Origin: Arenivirga flava
GTDB lineage: Bacteria > Actinomycetota > Actinomycetes > Actinomycetales > Microbacteriaceae
Assembly (NCBI RefSeq): GCF_030161575.1
Contig: NZ_BSUL01000001.1
Coordinates: forward strand, 3,081,809-3,145,808
Reading direction: 5' to 3'
DNA: 64,000 bases
The notes under the pieces: generated by a model
What the model was told of the DNA's origin: nothing
The model's database searches: none
The model's input: only the letters and a program-made list of their open reading frames with translations
Part shown: piece after piece, positions 56,675-64,000 of the stretch
Layout: the number at the start of each line of letters is the position of its first letter
Numbering within the stretch: the stretch's first letter is position 1
Position numbers and translations under genes: made by a program

Positions 56675-57973
56675 TCAGTCGATGAGGGTGGGGATGCCGG
56701 CCTCGTCGCTGCGGCCGATGCGCAGCGCCTCGCGGGGGAGCTCGCCCATCGCGTAGGCGTGGTGGGCGCGGGCCGCCGTGACGCCCGCCGGGCCGGTCCA
56801 GCGCTCGTCGACGGCGCCATCGACGACGAGCGGCACGAGCAGCTCGCGGGCGCGCTCGGGCGGCAGCCCCCGGGTGCGCACGATCTCGGCGATGGCGGTG
56901 CCCCGCGCATCCGTCTGCCGCCAGGCGCGCTTGCGCCCGCCGACGCTGGCCTTCGAGGCGCTGCGCTTCGCCACGGGCACCCAGGCGCCGTCGTCGTCGA
57001 CGTGCGCGACCAGCTTGTAGACCATGCCCGCGGTCGGGGCTCCCGAGCCCGTCACGAGCGACGTGCCCACGCCGTAGGAATCGACGGGGGCGGCGCGGAG
57101 CGCGCCGATGGTCGCCTCGTCGAGGTCGTTGGTGACGGTGATACGGGTGCCGGTGGCGCCGAGCCCGTCGAGCTGGGCGCGCACCTCGGCGACGAGCGCG
57201 GGCAGGTCGCCGCTGTCGAGGCGCACCGCGCCGAGGCCGGTGCCGGCGACGCGCACGGCGGTCTCGACGCCCTGGCGCACGTCGTAGGTGTCGACCAGCA
57301 GCGTGGTGCCGGGGCCGAGCGCCTCGACCTGGGCGCGGAACGCCTGCTCCTCGCTGTCGTGCAGCAGCGTGAAGGCGTGCGCCGCGGTGCCCATGGTGGG
57401 CACGCCCCAGGCGCGACCGGCCTCGAGGTTGCTGGTCGCCGAGAAGCCGGCGATGTACGCGGCGCGCGATGCGGCCACGGCGGAGACCTCGCCCGTGCGG
57501 CGCGAGCCCATCTCGCTGAGCGGGCGGCCGTCGGCGACCGACACCATCCGTGCCGCGGCGGCGGCGACCGCGCTGTCGTGGTTGAGGATGCTGAGGATCA
57601 CCGTCTCGAGCAGCACCGTCTCGGCGAAGCCGCCCTCGAGCACGAGGATGGGGGAGTTCGGGAAGAAGGGCTCGCCCTCGCGGTAGCCGTGCACCGTGCC
57701 GGTGAAGCGGTAGTCGGCGAGCCAGGCGAGGGTCGCCGGCGTGACGACGTTCTCGCGCTCCAGCCAACCGAGCTCCTCGTCGCCGAAGCGGAAGTCGCGG
57801 ATCGCGTCGAGCATGCGGCCGGTCCCGGCGACGACGCCGTAGCGGCGACCGTTCGGCAGCGAGCGGGCGAACACCTCGAAGACGCTGCGGCGGTGCGCGG
57901 TGCCGGCGCGCAGGGCGGCATCGACCATCGTCAGCTCGTAGCGGTCGGTGAGGAAAGCGGTCGTGCCGGTCAC
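56675..57973 (-). CDS. pncB: Nicotinate phosphoribosyltransferase
   Basis: 432 residues. [18 protein letters not shown] at the start, [49 protein letters not shown] and [23 protein letters not shown] are the family blocks. It condenses nicotinate with PRPP in NAD salvage, in the cytoplasm. Length is normal for the family. The start at 57973 faces the murI gene 81 bp away, a divergent promoter region. Confidence 0.93.
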   Translation of the reverse strand: MTGTTAFLTDRYELTMVDAALRAGTAHRRSVFEVFARSLPNGRRYGVVAGTGRMLDAIRDFRFGDEELGWLERENVVTPATLAWLADYRFTGTVHGYREGEPFFPNSPILVLEGGFAETVLLETVILSILNHDSAVAAAAARMVSVADGRPLSEMGSRRTGEVSAVAASRAAYIAGFSATSNLEAGRAWGVPTMGTAAHAFTLLHDSEEQAFRAQVEALGPGTTLLVDTYDVRQGVETAVRVAGTGLGAVRLDSGDLPALVAEVRAQLDGLGATGTRITVTNDLDEATIGALRAAPVDSYGVGTSLVTGSGAPTAGMVYKLVAHVDDDGAWVPVAKRSASKASVGGRKRAWRQTDARGTAIAEIVRTRGLPPERARELLVPLVVDGAVDERWTGPAGVTAARAHHAYAMGELPREALRIGRSDEAGIPTLID

Positions 57974-58054
57974 CGCGCCAGCCTAGCCATCCGCGCCGGG
58001 GGCCCATCCCATCCGGGCGGGACGGCCAGGCGCCCCGCACTAGACTCGACCCCC

Positions 58055-58885
58055 GTGAACGATGCGCCGATCGGAGTCTTCGACTCGGGAGTGGGCGGCC
58101 TGACGGTCGCCCGGGCGATCATCGACCAGCGGCCGAACGAGAGCATCCTCTACGTCGGCGACACCGCGCACTCGCCGTACGGGCCGAAGCCCATCGCCGA
58201 GGTGCGCCGCTACGCGCTCGAGGTGCTCGACGACCTCGTCGCCCAGGGCGTGAAGCTGCTCGTCATCGCCTGCAACACCGCCAGCGCCGCCATGCTGCGC
58301 GACGCGCGCGAGCGCTACGACGTGCCCGTCGTCGAGGTCATCCAGCCCGCCGTGCGCCGCGCCGTGAAGACCACCCGCAACGGGCGGGTCGGCGTGATCG
58401 CGACCGCCGGCACCATCGGCTCGCGCGCCTACGACGACGCCTTCGCCGCCGCCCCGCACCTCGAGCTCTTCTCGAACGCCTGCCCGCGCTTCGTCGAGTT
58501 CGTGGAGGCCGGCGTCACGAGCGGGCCCGAGCTGCTCGCCGCCGCCGAGGAGTACCTGGCACCGCTGCGCGCCGCCGACGTCGACACCCTCGTGCTCGGC
58601 TGCACGCACTACCCCTACCTCAAGGGCGCGATCTCCTACGTGATGGGTGAGGACGTGACGCTCGTCTCGAGCGACGTCGAGACCGCCAACGATGTGTACC
58701 GCGTGCTCGCCGACCGCCGCATCGAGCGCACCGCCTCGACGCCGCCGACCTACCGCTTCCGCGCCACCGGCGAGAGCGAGGACGAGTTCCTGCGCCTCGC
58801 GCACCGCTTCCTCGGCCCCGAGGTGAACACGGTGTCGCTGGTGGAGACCGGCGCGATCGCCCTGCCGCGCGACCTGCGCGCCTGA
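58055..58885 (+). CDS. murI: Glutamate racemase
   Basis: 276 residues from GTG 58055. [39 protein letters not shown] with the first catalytic Cys, and [10 protein letters not shown] with the second. It makes D-glutamate for peptidoglycan. Start chosen at GTG directly before [11 protein letters not shown]; the frame open upstream is a shadow of pncB. Followed 45 bp later by rph, and then rdgB, an arrangement common in actinobacteria. Confidence 0.95.
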   Translation: MNDAPIGVFDSGVGGLTVARAIIDQRPNESILYVGDTAHSPYGPKPIAEVRRYALEVLDDLVAQGVKLLVIACNTASAAMLRDARERYDVPVVEVIQPAVRRAVKTTRNGRVGVIATAGTIGSRAYDDAFAAAPHLELFSNACPRFVEFVEAGVTSGPELLAAAEEYLAPLRAADVDTLVLGCTHYPYLKGAISYVMGEDVTLVSSDVETANDVYRVLADRRIERTASTPPTYRFRATGESEDEFLRLAHRFLGPEVNTVSLVETGAIALPRDLRA

Positions 58886-58930
58886 CCCGACCCTCCGCAT
58901 CCGTCCATCCCCTCGAGAAGGAGCACCCCC

Positions 58931-59662
58931 ATGAGCGAGACCCGCGTCGACGGCCGCAGCAACGACCAGCTGCGCCCCATCACGATCGAGCGCGGCTGGA
59001 GCGCCCAGGCCGAGGGCAGCGCGCTCATCAGCTTCGGCGGCACGAAGGTGCTGTGCACCGCCAGCTTCACGAACGGCGTGCCGCGCTGGATGGCCGGCAA
59101 GGGCAAGGGCTGGGTGACGGCCGAGTACTCGATGCTGCCGCGATCGACGAACGAGCGGATGCAGCGCGAGAGCATCAAGGGCAAGGTCGGCGGCCGCACC
59201 CACGAGATCAGCCGGCTCATCGGCCGCAGCCTGCGCGCCGCCGTCGACATGAAGGCGCTCGGCGAGAACACCATCGTCATCGACTGCGACGTGCTGCAGG
59301 CGGACGGCGGCACCCGCACCGCCGCGATCACCGGCGCCTTCGTCGCGCTCGTCGACGCCATCGAGTGGGGCCGCGAGAAGAAGTTCATCGGGCAGAAGGC
59401 GCAGGCGATCGTCGACAGCATCCAGGCGGTCTCCGTCGGCATCATCGATGGCACGCCGATGCTCGACCTCGCCTACACCGAGGACGTGCGCGCGGAGACC
59501 GACATGAACGTCGTCATGACCGGCCGCGGTCTCTTCATCGAGGTGCAGGGCACGGCCGAGGGCGCGCCCTTCGACCGCGAGGAGCTGAACGCGCTGCTCG
59601 AGCTCGGCACCGTCGGCAACGCCGAGCTGGCCCGCATCCAGGCCGAGGTGCTCGAGCAGTGA
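58931..59662 (+). CDS. rph: Ribonuclease PH
   Basis: 243 residues. [17 protein letters not shown] opening (here [13 protein letters not shown]), [32 protein letters not shown] and [24 protein letters not shown] are the phosphorolytic active-site blocks. It trims tRNA 3' ends using phosphate. AGAAGGAG lies upstream of the ATG. The stop overlaps the GTG of rdgB (GTGA). Complete and of normal length. Confidence 0.95.
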   Translation: MSETRVDGRSNDQLRPITIERGWSAQAEGSALISFGGTKVLCTASFTNGVPRWMAGKGKGWVTAEYSMLPRSTNERMQRESIKGKVGGRTHEISRLIGRSLRAAVDMKALGENTIVIDCDVLQADGGTRTAAITGAFVALVDAIEWGREKKFIGQKAQAIVDSIQAVSVGIIDGTPMLDLAYTEDVRAETDMNVVMTGRGLFIEVQGTAEGAPFDREELNALLELGTVGNAELARIQAEVLEQ

Positions 59663-60249
59663 GCACCGTCGTGCTCGCCACGCACAACCAGCACAAGGTG
59701 CGCGAGCTGGGCGAGATCCTCGGCCCGCAGCTCGGCGGCATCGAGCTCGTCGCCTACGACGGCCCCGCCCCGGTCGAGGACGGGCTGAGCTTCACGGCGA
59801 ACGCGTTCATCAAGGCCCGCGCCGCGGCGGCGCACACCGGGCTGCCGGCCCTCGCCGACGACTCGGGCATCTGCGTCGACGTGCTGGGCGGCTCGCCCGG
59901 CATCTTCTCGGCGCGCTGGGGCGGCCCGGCGCGCGACGCCGACGCGAACCTGGAACTGCTGCTCTGGCAGCTCGCCGACGTGGCCGACGAGCATCGCGGC
60001 GCGCAGTTCGCCTGCGCGGCGGCGCTCGTGCTGCCCGACGGCCGCGAGCACGTGGAGGAGTCGCGCTGGCGCGGGAGCATCCTGCGCGAGCGCACCGGTG
60101 CGGGCGGGCACGGCTACGACCCGATCTTCCGCCCCGAGGGCTCCGCGATCTCGGCCGCCGAGATGACCGCCGCCGAGAAGAACGCGGTCTCGCACCGCAC
60201 GCAGGCGTTCAGCGCCCTGCTGCCGACCCTGCGCGAGCTGCTCGGCTGA
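59659..60249 (+). CDS. rdgB: Non-canonical purine NTP pyrophosphatase (RdgB/HAM1)
   Basis: 196 residues from GTG 59659. [18 protein letters not shown] carries the substrate-binding motif, [15 protein letters not shown] the metal-binding Asp pair, and [11 protein letters not shown] and VSHRTQAF the remaining contacts. It removes ITP, XTP and similar nucleotides. Translationally coupled to rph. A hairpin follows at 60259. Confidence 0.94.
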   Translation: MSTVVLATHNQHKVRELGEILGPQLGGIELVAYDGPAPVEDGLSFTANAFIKARAAAAHTGLPALADDSGICVDVLGGSPGIFSARWGGPARDADANLELLLWQLADVADEHRGAQFACAAALVLPDGREHVEESRWRGSILRERTGAGGHGYDPIFRPEGSAISAAEMTAAEKNAVSHRTQAFSALLPTLRELLG

Positions 60250-60258
60250 GCGCTCCTG

Positions 60259-60279
60259 CGCGCCGCCCCCTGCGGCGCG
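60259..60279. terminator. Hairpin terminator between convergent rdgB and response-regulator genes
   Basis: CGCGCCGC and GCGGCGCG flank CCCCT, nine bases after the rdgB stop and 30 bases from the opposite stop. Confidence 0.7.
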
Positions 60280-60309
60280 TGGCCGGGCGCGGTCGCTCGC
60301 CCCGCCGGC

Positions 60310-60912
60310 TCAGAGCCAGCTGCGCTCGCGGGCGACCCGCGCCGCCTGGTGTCGTGAGCTGGTGCCCGTCTTGCCCATCGCGCTCGAGAGGTAGTTGCGC
60401 ACGGTGCCGCCCGCGAGGTGCAGGCGCGCGCCGATCTCGCGTACCGAGTAGCCCTCCACGGTGAGCCGCAGCGCGTCGAGCTCGCGCTCGGTGAGCGGGC
60501 AGTCGTCCATCATCGCCGCCGCGGAGATCTCGCTGTCGATGTAGCGCTGGCCGCCGTGCACGCGCTCGACGACCTCGGCGAGCTGCGCCGGGTCGATCGA
60601 CTTCGACACGAAGCCGCGCACGCCCGCGCCGAGGGCCCGCTTGAGCAGGCCCGGCCGCCCGTGCCGGGTGAGCAGCACGATCGCGCGGTCCGGGAACGCC
60701 TGCAGGATGCGGGTGGTCGCCTCGATGCCGTCCATTCGCGGCATCTCCATGTCGAGCAGCACGACATCCGGTCGGTGCTCGGCGTCGAGGGCGACCGCAT
60801 CCGCTCCGTTGTCGGCCTGGGCGACGACCTCGATCTGGCCCTCCAGCTCCAGCAGGGCGCCGATGGCACCGCGCAGCAGGTTCTCGTCGTCGGCGAGCAG
60901 CACCCGGATCAT
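60310..60912 (-). CDS. LuxR/NarL-family response regulator
   Basis: 200 residues from ATG 60912. Receiver domain IRVLLADDENLLRGAIGALL with the phosphoacceptor Asp54 (VVLLDMEMPRMDG), the Thr/Lys switch (VLLTRHGRPG, FVSKSID), and a LuxR helix-turn-helix (LTERELDALRLTVEGYSVREIGARL). The start overlaps the kinase stop (ATGA). DesR/LiaR-like systems of this sort often control a neighbouring ABC exporter, here the one at 62191, whose promoter carries a TGAC-N4-GTCA site. Confidence 0.92.
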   Translation of the reverse strand: MIRVLLADDENLLRGAIGALLELEGQIEVVAQADNGADAVALDAEHRPDVVLLDMEMPRMDGIEATTRILQAFPDRAIVLLTRHGRPGLLKRALGAGVRGFVSKSIDPAQLAEVVERVHGGQRYIDSEISAAAMMDDCPLTERELDALRLTVEGYSVREIGARLHLAGGTVRNYLSSAMGKTGTSSRHQAARVARERSWL

Positions 60913-62057
60913 GCGCGCACCGCCTCGCGGCTGCCGGCGAGGCTCGCCTCGGTCGTGAAGACGCCCTTGTTCACCGAGGCCTGCAGTGCGCCGCCCGCGT
61001 CGCGGAAGCGCTCGCCGAGGCGGGCCAGCCCGCGCAGCTTCGGCTCCGCATCCGCCGCCCCATCGTTGCTGAGCAGGATGCGCCGGTCGCCGAAGCGCAC
61101 GTCGACCCTGCTGGCCTGCGCGTGCCGCAGGATGTTCGTCGTGCCCTCGCGCACGACGAGGCCGAGCAGCTCCTCGCCCTCCTCGGGCGGTGCGCCGTGC
61201 ACGGTGAAGCGGATGCCCGCGGCCTCGAACAGCGCCTGCGAGTTCGCGAGCTCGGCGCGCAGCGACACCTCCCGCTGGCCGTAGGCGAGCGAGCGTGTCT
61301 CGGCGAGCGTCTCGGCCACCAGCCCCTCGATCTCGGCGAGGTGCTGCCGAGCGGCAGCGGGGTCGCGCTCGAGTAGCCGGTCGGCGAGGCGCGCCTTGAG
61401 CCGGATGACGTGCAGGGTGTGGCCCTGGATGTCGTGCAGGTCGGCGGCGAAGCGGAAGCGCTCCTGCATGACGGCCAGGCTCGCGGTGGCCTGGCGCGAG
61501 TCCTCGAGCTCGAGGGAGATGTTCCAGGCGTAGCGGTTGAGCCACATCATGAGCACGAACGCGAAGATCGTGCCGACGCCGAGCCCCAAGCCGAAGCCGG
61601 GCCCGTTCTCGACCGCGGCGCCCATGGTGGGCGGCCCGTCGAGGTCGACCCCGAGCGCCCGGACGATGACGAGGGGCGCCCAGCCGATCGCGCAGGCGAG
61701 CAGCGCCCACCACAGCCGGTGCCGCGGGGCGTACGAGACGAGCATGCCGGCGCCGAGCGCGAAGGGCAGGGCTCCCAGCGGGTTCGTGAGGCAGAGCACC
61801 GACACCCACCAGAGCGCATAGCCGGCGGCGGTCATGGTCGGCACGATCCAGCGCGGGCCCTGCTCGGCCCAGTAGAGCGCCAGCACGACCGTGGCGAGCA
61901 CGCTGAAGGCGAGGCTCGTGAGCAGCAGGCCGGGGTTGTCGAACCAGCCGAGGCCGACGAACATGAGCATGAGGATCGAGCTCAGCAGCGACCACGTGGT
62001 GTACCGGTGCATCCGGGTCAGCGGCGACGCCCGCCGCTTCACGCGCTTGGTCCTCAT
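60909..62057 (-). CDS. Membrane sensor histidine kinase (HisKA_3/DesK-like)
   Basis: 382 residues from ATG 62057 (a GTG lies directly before). Five or six membrane helices with almost no external loops (residues about 20-175). The HisKA_3 dimerisation helix is RFAADLHDIQGHTLHVIRLKA, with the phosphorylated His in LHDIQGH, then an HATPase domain (VREGTTNILRHAQAS; LRGLARLGERFRDAGGAL). The sensor is probably within the membrane, as in DesK- or LiaS-like kinases that feel membrane state or exporters. Divergent from the ABC exporter. Confidence 0.9.
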   Translation of the reverse strand: MRTKRVKRRASPLTRMHRYTTWSLLSSILMLMFVGLGWFDNPGLLLTSLAFSVLATVVLALYWAEQGPRWIVPTMTAAGYALWWVSVLCLTNPLGALPFALGAGMLVSYAPRHRLWWALLACAIGWAPLVIVRALGVDLDGPPTMGAAVENGPGFGLGLGVGTIFAFVLMMWLNRYAWNISLELEDSRQATASLAVMQERFRFAADLHDIQGHTLHVIRLKARLADRLLERDPAAARQHLAEIEGLVAETLAETRSLAYGQREVSLRAELANSQALFEAAGIRFTVHGAPPEEGEELLGLVVREGTTNILRHAQASRVDVRFGDRRILLSNDGAADAEPKLRGLARLGERFRDAGGALQASVNKGVFTTEASLAGSREAVRA

Positions 62058-62116
62058 CACGCGTCCACGCTAGCGCGGCCGCACGGCACGGAGCAGAGCG
62101 GATGCGCACGCCGCGA

Positions 62117-62133
62117 TGTGACATCCGTCACGC
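62117..62133. promoter_or_regulatory. TGTGACATCYGTCA motif, copy 2
   Basis: TGTGACATCCGTCACGC lies between the divergent kinase and ABC ATPase genes, 57 bp before the latter. The core TGAC-N4-GTCA is an inverted repeat suited to a LuxR-type dimer. A near-identical copy sits upstream of the ABC exporter at 44277. Confidence 0.6.
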
Positions 62134-62190
62134 GGATGCGTGCTCGCCGGGCACTACTGCGCCGCCGTCCTCCGGCGTTGGATCGGAGCC

Positions 62191-63087
62191 ATGACGAACT
62201 CCACCGTGATCCAGGCCACCGGCCTCCGCGTCTCCTACGGCTCCTTCGAGGCCGTCAGCGGCGTCGACCTCACCGTGCAGCGCGGCGAGATCTACGCGCT
62301 GCTCGGCACCAACGGCGCCGGCAAGACCACGACCCTCGAGACGCTCGAGGGCCACCGCGCGCCGAGCGCCGGCACCGTCGAGGTGCTCGGCGGCGACCCC
62401 GCCGACCGCAAGCGCATCCGCCCGCGCATGGGCGTGATGCTGCAGGAGACGGGTTTCGCCGGCGAGCTCACCACGATCGAGATGGTCGAGCTGGTGGGCC
62501 GGCTCTCGGGGCGCAGCGATGACGCGATGCGCCTGCTGCAGGCCGTCGGACTGGCCGACAAGGCGCGCACCCGCCTCGATCAGCTCTCCGGCGGGCAGAA
62601 GCGCCGGGTCGACTTCGTCATGGCCATCTACGGCACCCCCGAGCTGGTCTTCCTCGACGAGCCGACCACCGGCCTCGACCCGAGCGCCCGCGAGGCGCTC
62701 TGGCAGGTCGTGGAGGACGTGCGCCGGGCCGGCAGCACGATCGTGCTCACCACCCACTACCTGGAGGAGGCGGAGCGCCACGCCGACCGCATCGGGCTCA
62801 TGCACGAGGGCCGTCTGCAGCGGGAGGGCTCGCTGCAGGAGCTCGTGGAGGCGCATCCCTCCCGCATCCGCTTCGCGCCCGTCGAAGGGCTGGCGGAGCT
62901 GCCGCTCGCGCACCGCCTCGACGACGAGCTCGTGACCATCGAGACCTCCGAGCTGCAGGACGACCTCACCGCCCTGCTCGGCTGGGCCGCCGCCCGGGGC
63001 GTGCGACTCGACCGCCTCAGCGCCACCAGCTCGAGCCTGGAGGACGTCTTCCGTCAGCTCGGCACCGCGCAGCCCGCGAACGCCTGA
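62191..63087 (+). CDS. ABC-2 type exporter ATPase
   Basis: 298 residues from ATG 62191. Walker A GTNGAGKTTT, Q-loop MLQETGF, signature LSGGQKRRVDFVMAIYG, Walker B LVFLDEPTTGLDP, switch TTHYLEEAER, and a C-terminal domain ending TSSSLEDVFRQL. The DrrA/NatA-like type. Exports an unknown lipid, peptide or drug with the permease 28 bp downstream. Divergent from the two-component system that probably controls it. Confidence 0.92.
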   Translation: MTNSTVIQATGLRVSYGSFEAVSGVDLTVQRGEIYALLGTNGAGKTTTLETLEGHRAPSAGTVEVLGGDPADRKRIRPRMGVMLQETGFAGELTTIEMVELVGRLSGRSDDAMRLLQAVGLADKARTRLDQLSGGQKRRVDFVMAIYGTPELVFLDEPTTGLDPSAREALWQVVEDVRRAGSTIVLTTHYLEEAERHADRIGLMHEGRLQREGSLQELVEAHPSRIRFAPVEGLAELPLAHRLDDELVTIETSELQDDLTALLGWAAARGVRLDRLSATSSSLEDVFRQLGTAQPANA

Positions 63088-63115
63088 CACCCCCGAACCC
63101 GACAAGGAGAACCTG

Positions 63116-63841
63116 ATGCTCGCCATCGCCGCCGCCGAGTCCAAGATGCTCGTGCGCAACAAGCTCGTCGCCTTCAGCGCCCTGCTCATGCCGTTCCTGT
63201 TCGGCTTCCTCATGATCAACATGAGCGACAACTTCGGCGGCTTCGCCTTCGCCGCCTCGTCCCTGGTCATCAGCGTGGTCGCGACCGCGGTCTACCTGAC
63301 GTCGACGACGACGCTCTCCGCGCGCCGCCAGAACCTCTTCCTGAAGCGGATGCGCTCCACCGCCGAGAGCGATCTCGGCATCATCACCGGGCTGCTGCTG
63401 CCCACCGTCGTGCTCGCCGCGGTGCAGCTCGCGGTGATCCTCACCGGCATGGTGGTGTTCGGCGGCACGACCATCGCGAACCCCGTCGTCGTGATCGCGG
63501 CGATCCTGCTCGCGGTCGTCATGTTCGTCGGTCTCGCGCTCGCGACCGCCGGCGTGACGAACTCGCCGGAGCACGCCCAGGTCACCACGCTGCCGGTCTT
63601 CTTCATCGCCATCGCGGCCTCCGTGTGGGCGGGCATCGGCTCGCGGATCGAGGAGCCGGGCTCGGTCTTCGGCCTGGTGCGCGCCTTCCTGCCCGGCGGC
63701 GGCGTGGCCGAGCTCGTCGGGCTGGGCTGGAGCGGCGCACCGGTGGGCGAGCTCCTGGCCCCGCTCGGCGGAGCGGTGCTCTGGGCGGTCATCGGCCTCG
63801 TCGCGGCGCGGCGGATGTTCCGCTGGGAGCCGCGGGTCTGA
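63116..63841 (+). CDS. ABC-2 type exporter permease
   Basis: 241 residues from ATG 63116 (AAGGAGA upstream). Six membrane helices (LVAFSALLMPFLFGFLMINM, FAFAASSLVISVVATAVYL, ...) and the conserved cytoplasmic LTSTTTLSARRQNLFLKRMRSTA loop, then LLLPTVVLAAVQLAVILTG. It works with the ATPase upstream. Two hairpins follow. Confidence 0.88.
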   Translation: MLAIAAAESKMLVRNKLVAFSALLMPFLFGFLMINMSDNFGGFAFAASSLVISVVATAVYLTSTTTLSARRQNLFLKRMRSTAESDLGIITGLLLPTVVLAAVQLAVILTGMVVFGGTTIANPVVVIAAILLAVVMFVGLALATAGVTNSPEHAQVTTLPVFFIAIAASVWAGIGSRIEEPGSVFGLVRAFLPGGGVAELVGLGWSGAPVGELLAPLGGAVLWAVIGLVAARRMFRWEPRV

Positions 63842-63874
63842 GCGATCCGGTGCGCCGCCGCCCCGCGGCGCACG

Positions 63875-63912
63875 CCCGGCGGGAGCGACCGAGCGCGGTC
63901 GCTCCTGCCGGG
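63875..63912 (+). terminator. Hairpin terminator after the ABC exporter
   Basis: CCCGGCGGGAGCGACC pairs with GGTCGCTCCTGCCGGG (one mismatch) around GAGCGC, 34 bases after the permease stop. Confidence 0.8.
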
Positions 63913-63924
63913 CCGATCGGCACC

Positions 63925-63946
63925 GGGCCCCGTCTCGGCGGGGCCC
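63925..63946. terminator. Second hairpin terminator near the window end
   Basis: GGGCCCCG and CGGGGCCC flank TCTCGG, followed by TCT. It may serve a convergent gene beyond the window. No gene is seen in 63947-64000. Confidence 0.6.
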
Positions 63947-64000
63947 TCTGCCATGTCGGCCGCCAGGCCGTCCGTCCGCAGTCCGTGGCCGGGCACGGAT

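Overview
The window is about 64 kb of high-GC DNA with short intergenic gaps, GTG/TTG starts, ATGA/GTGA start-stop overlaps and actinobacterial genes: HtaA heme proteins, a DUF3039 protein, a sortase-E-type LAxTG anchor, DtxR-type iron boxes and a CDP-alcohol phosphatidyltransferase. The best guess is a member of Microbacteriaceae or a close relative. No rRNA, tRNA or CRISPR array was seen.

Left part (1-15.2 kb), sugar and organic-acid uptake. A pxpB/pxpC-SDR-aminotransferase-TetR operon (+) converges on a minus-strand ABC sugar importer operon (two permeases, binding protein, unknown protein, cupin). That operon is divergent from a second TetR gene closely related to the first. Next come a LacI regulator and, divergent from it, a second ABC importer ending in a DUF5060-type glycoside hydrolase.

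15.4-21.4 kb is an insertion-sequence graveyard. It holds an IS5-type remnant, a DMT exporter/LysR pair, a LacI C-terminal scrap, an IS3 scrap, an IS256 scrap, a decayed IS3 element, a truncated ECF sigma factor, an apparently intact IS3 element and a truncated helix-turn-helix gene.

21.4-36.9 kb. A SulP anion transporter with a small CGPC thioredoxin-like protein faces a MerR regulator. A nucleoside salvage block follows: amidohydrolase/deaminase divergent from a BMP-type nucleoside ABC importer, nucleoside hydrolase and SDR, then a phosphoribosyltransferase divergent from a nitrilase-family hydrolase. An aminotransferase, two small lipoproteins and a PKD-domain exported protein complete this part.

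37-53 kb is the cell envelope region: a DegP/HtrA-like protease, two GT2 glycosyltransferases, a CDP-alcohol phosphatidyltransferase, a CDP-glycerol-type transferase, and further on a TagGH-type exporter and a LicC-like nucleotidyltransferase. Together these suggest synthesis and export of a phosphate-containing wall glycopolymer. Between the two halves lie an ABC-2 exporter and an iron-regulated heme locus (htaA-hmuT-htaA with DtxR-like boxes). hmuT and the TagH-like ATPase each carry an apparent one-base deletion in a C run.

53-64 kb. An ABC exporter whose ATPase has a histone-H1-like Ala/Lys/Pro tail, a DUF3039 protein, pncB, murI-rph-rdgB, and a two-component system divergent from another ABC-2 exporter. 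The latter promoter region shares a 17-bp motif with the exporter at 44.2 kb.

Genome-scale signals not explained by genes: a 10-mer (GAGCGGATGC) seen about 20 times right of 21.6 kb but never left of it, two related palindromic intergenic elements (33.4 and 56.4 kb), and a 100-bp hairpin upstream of the protease gene.
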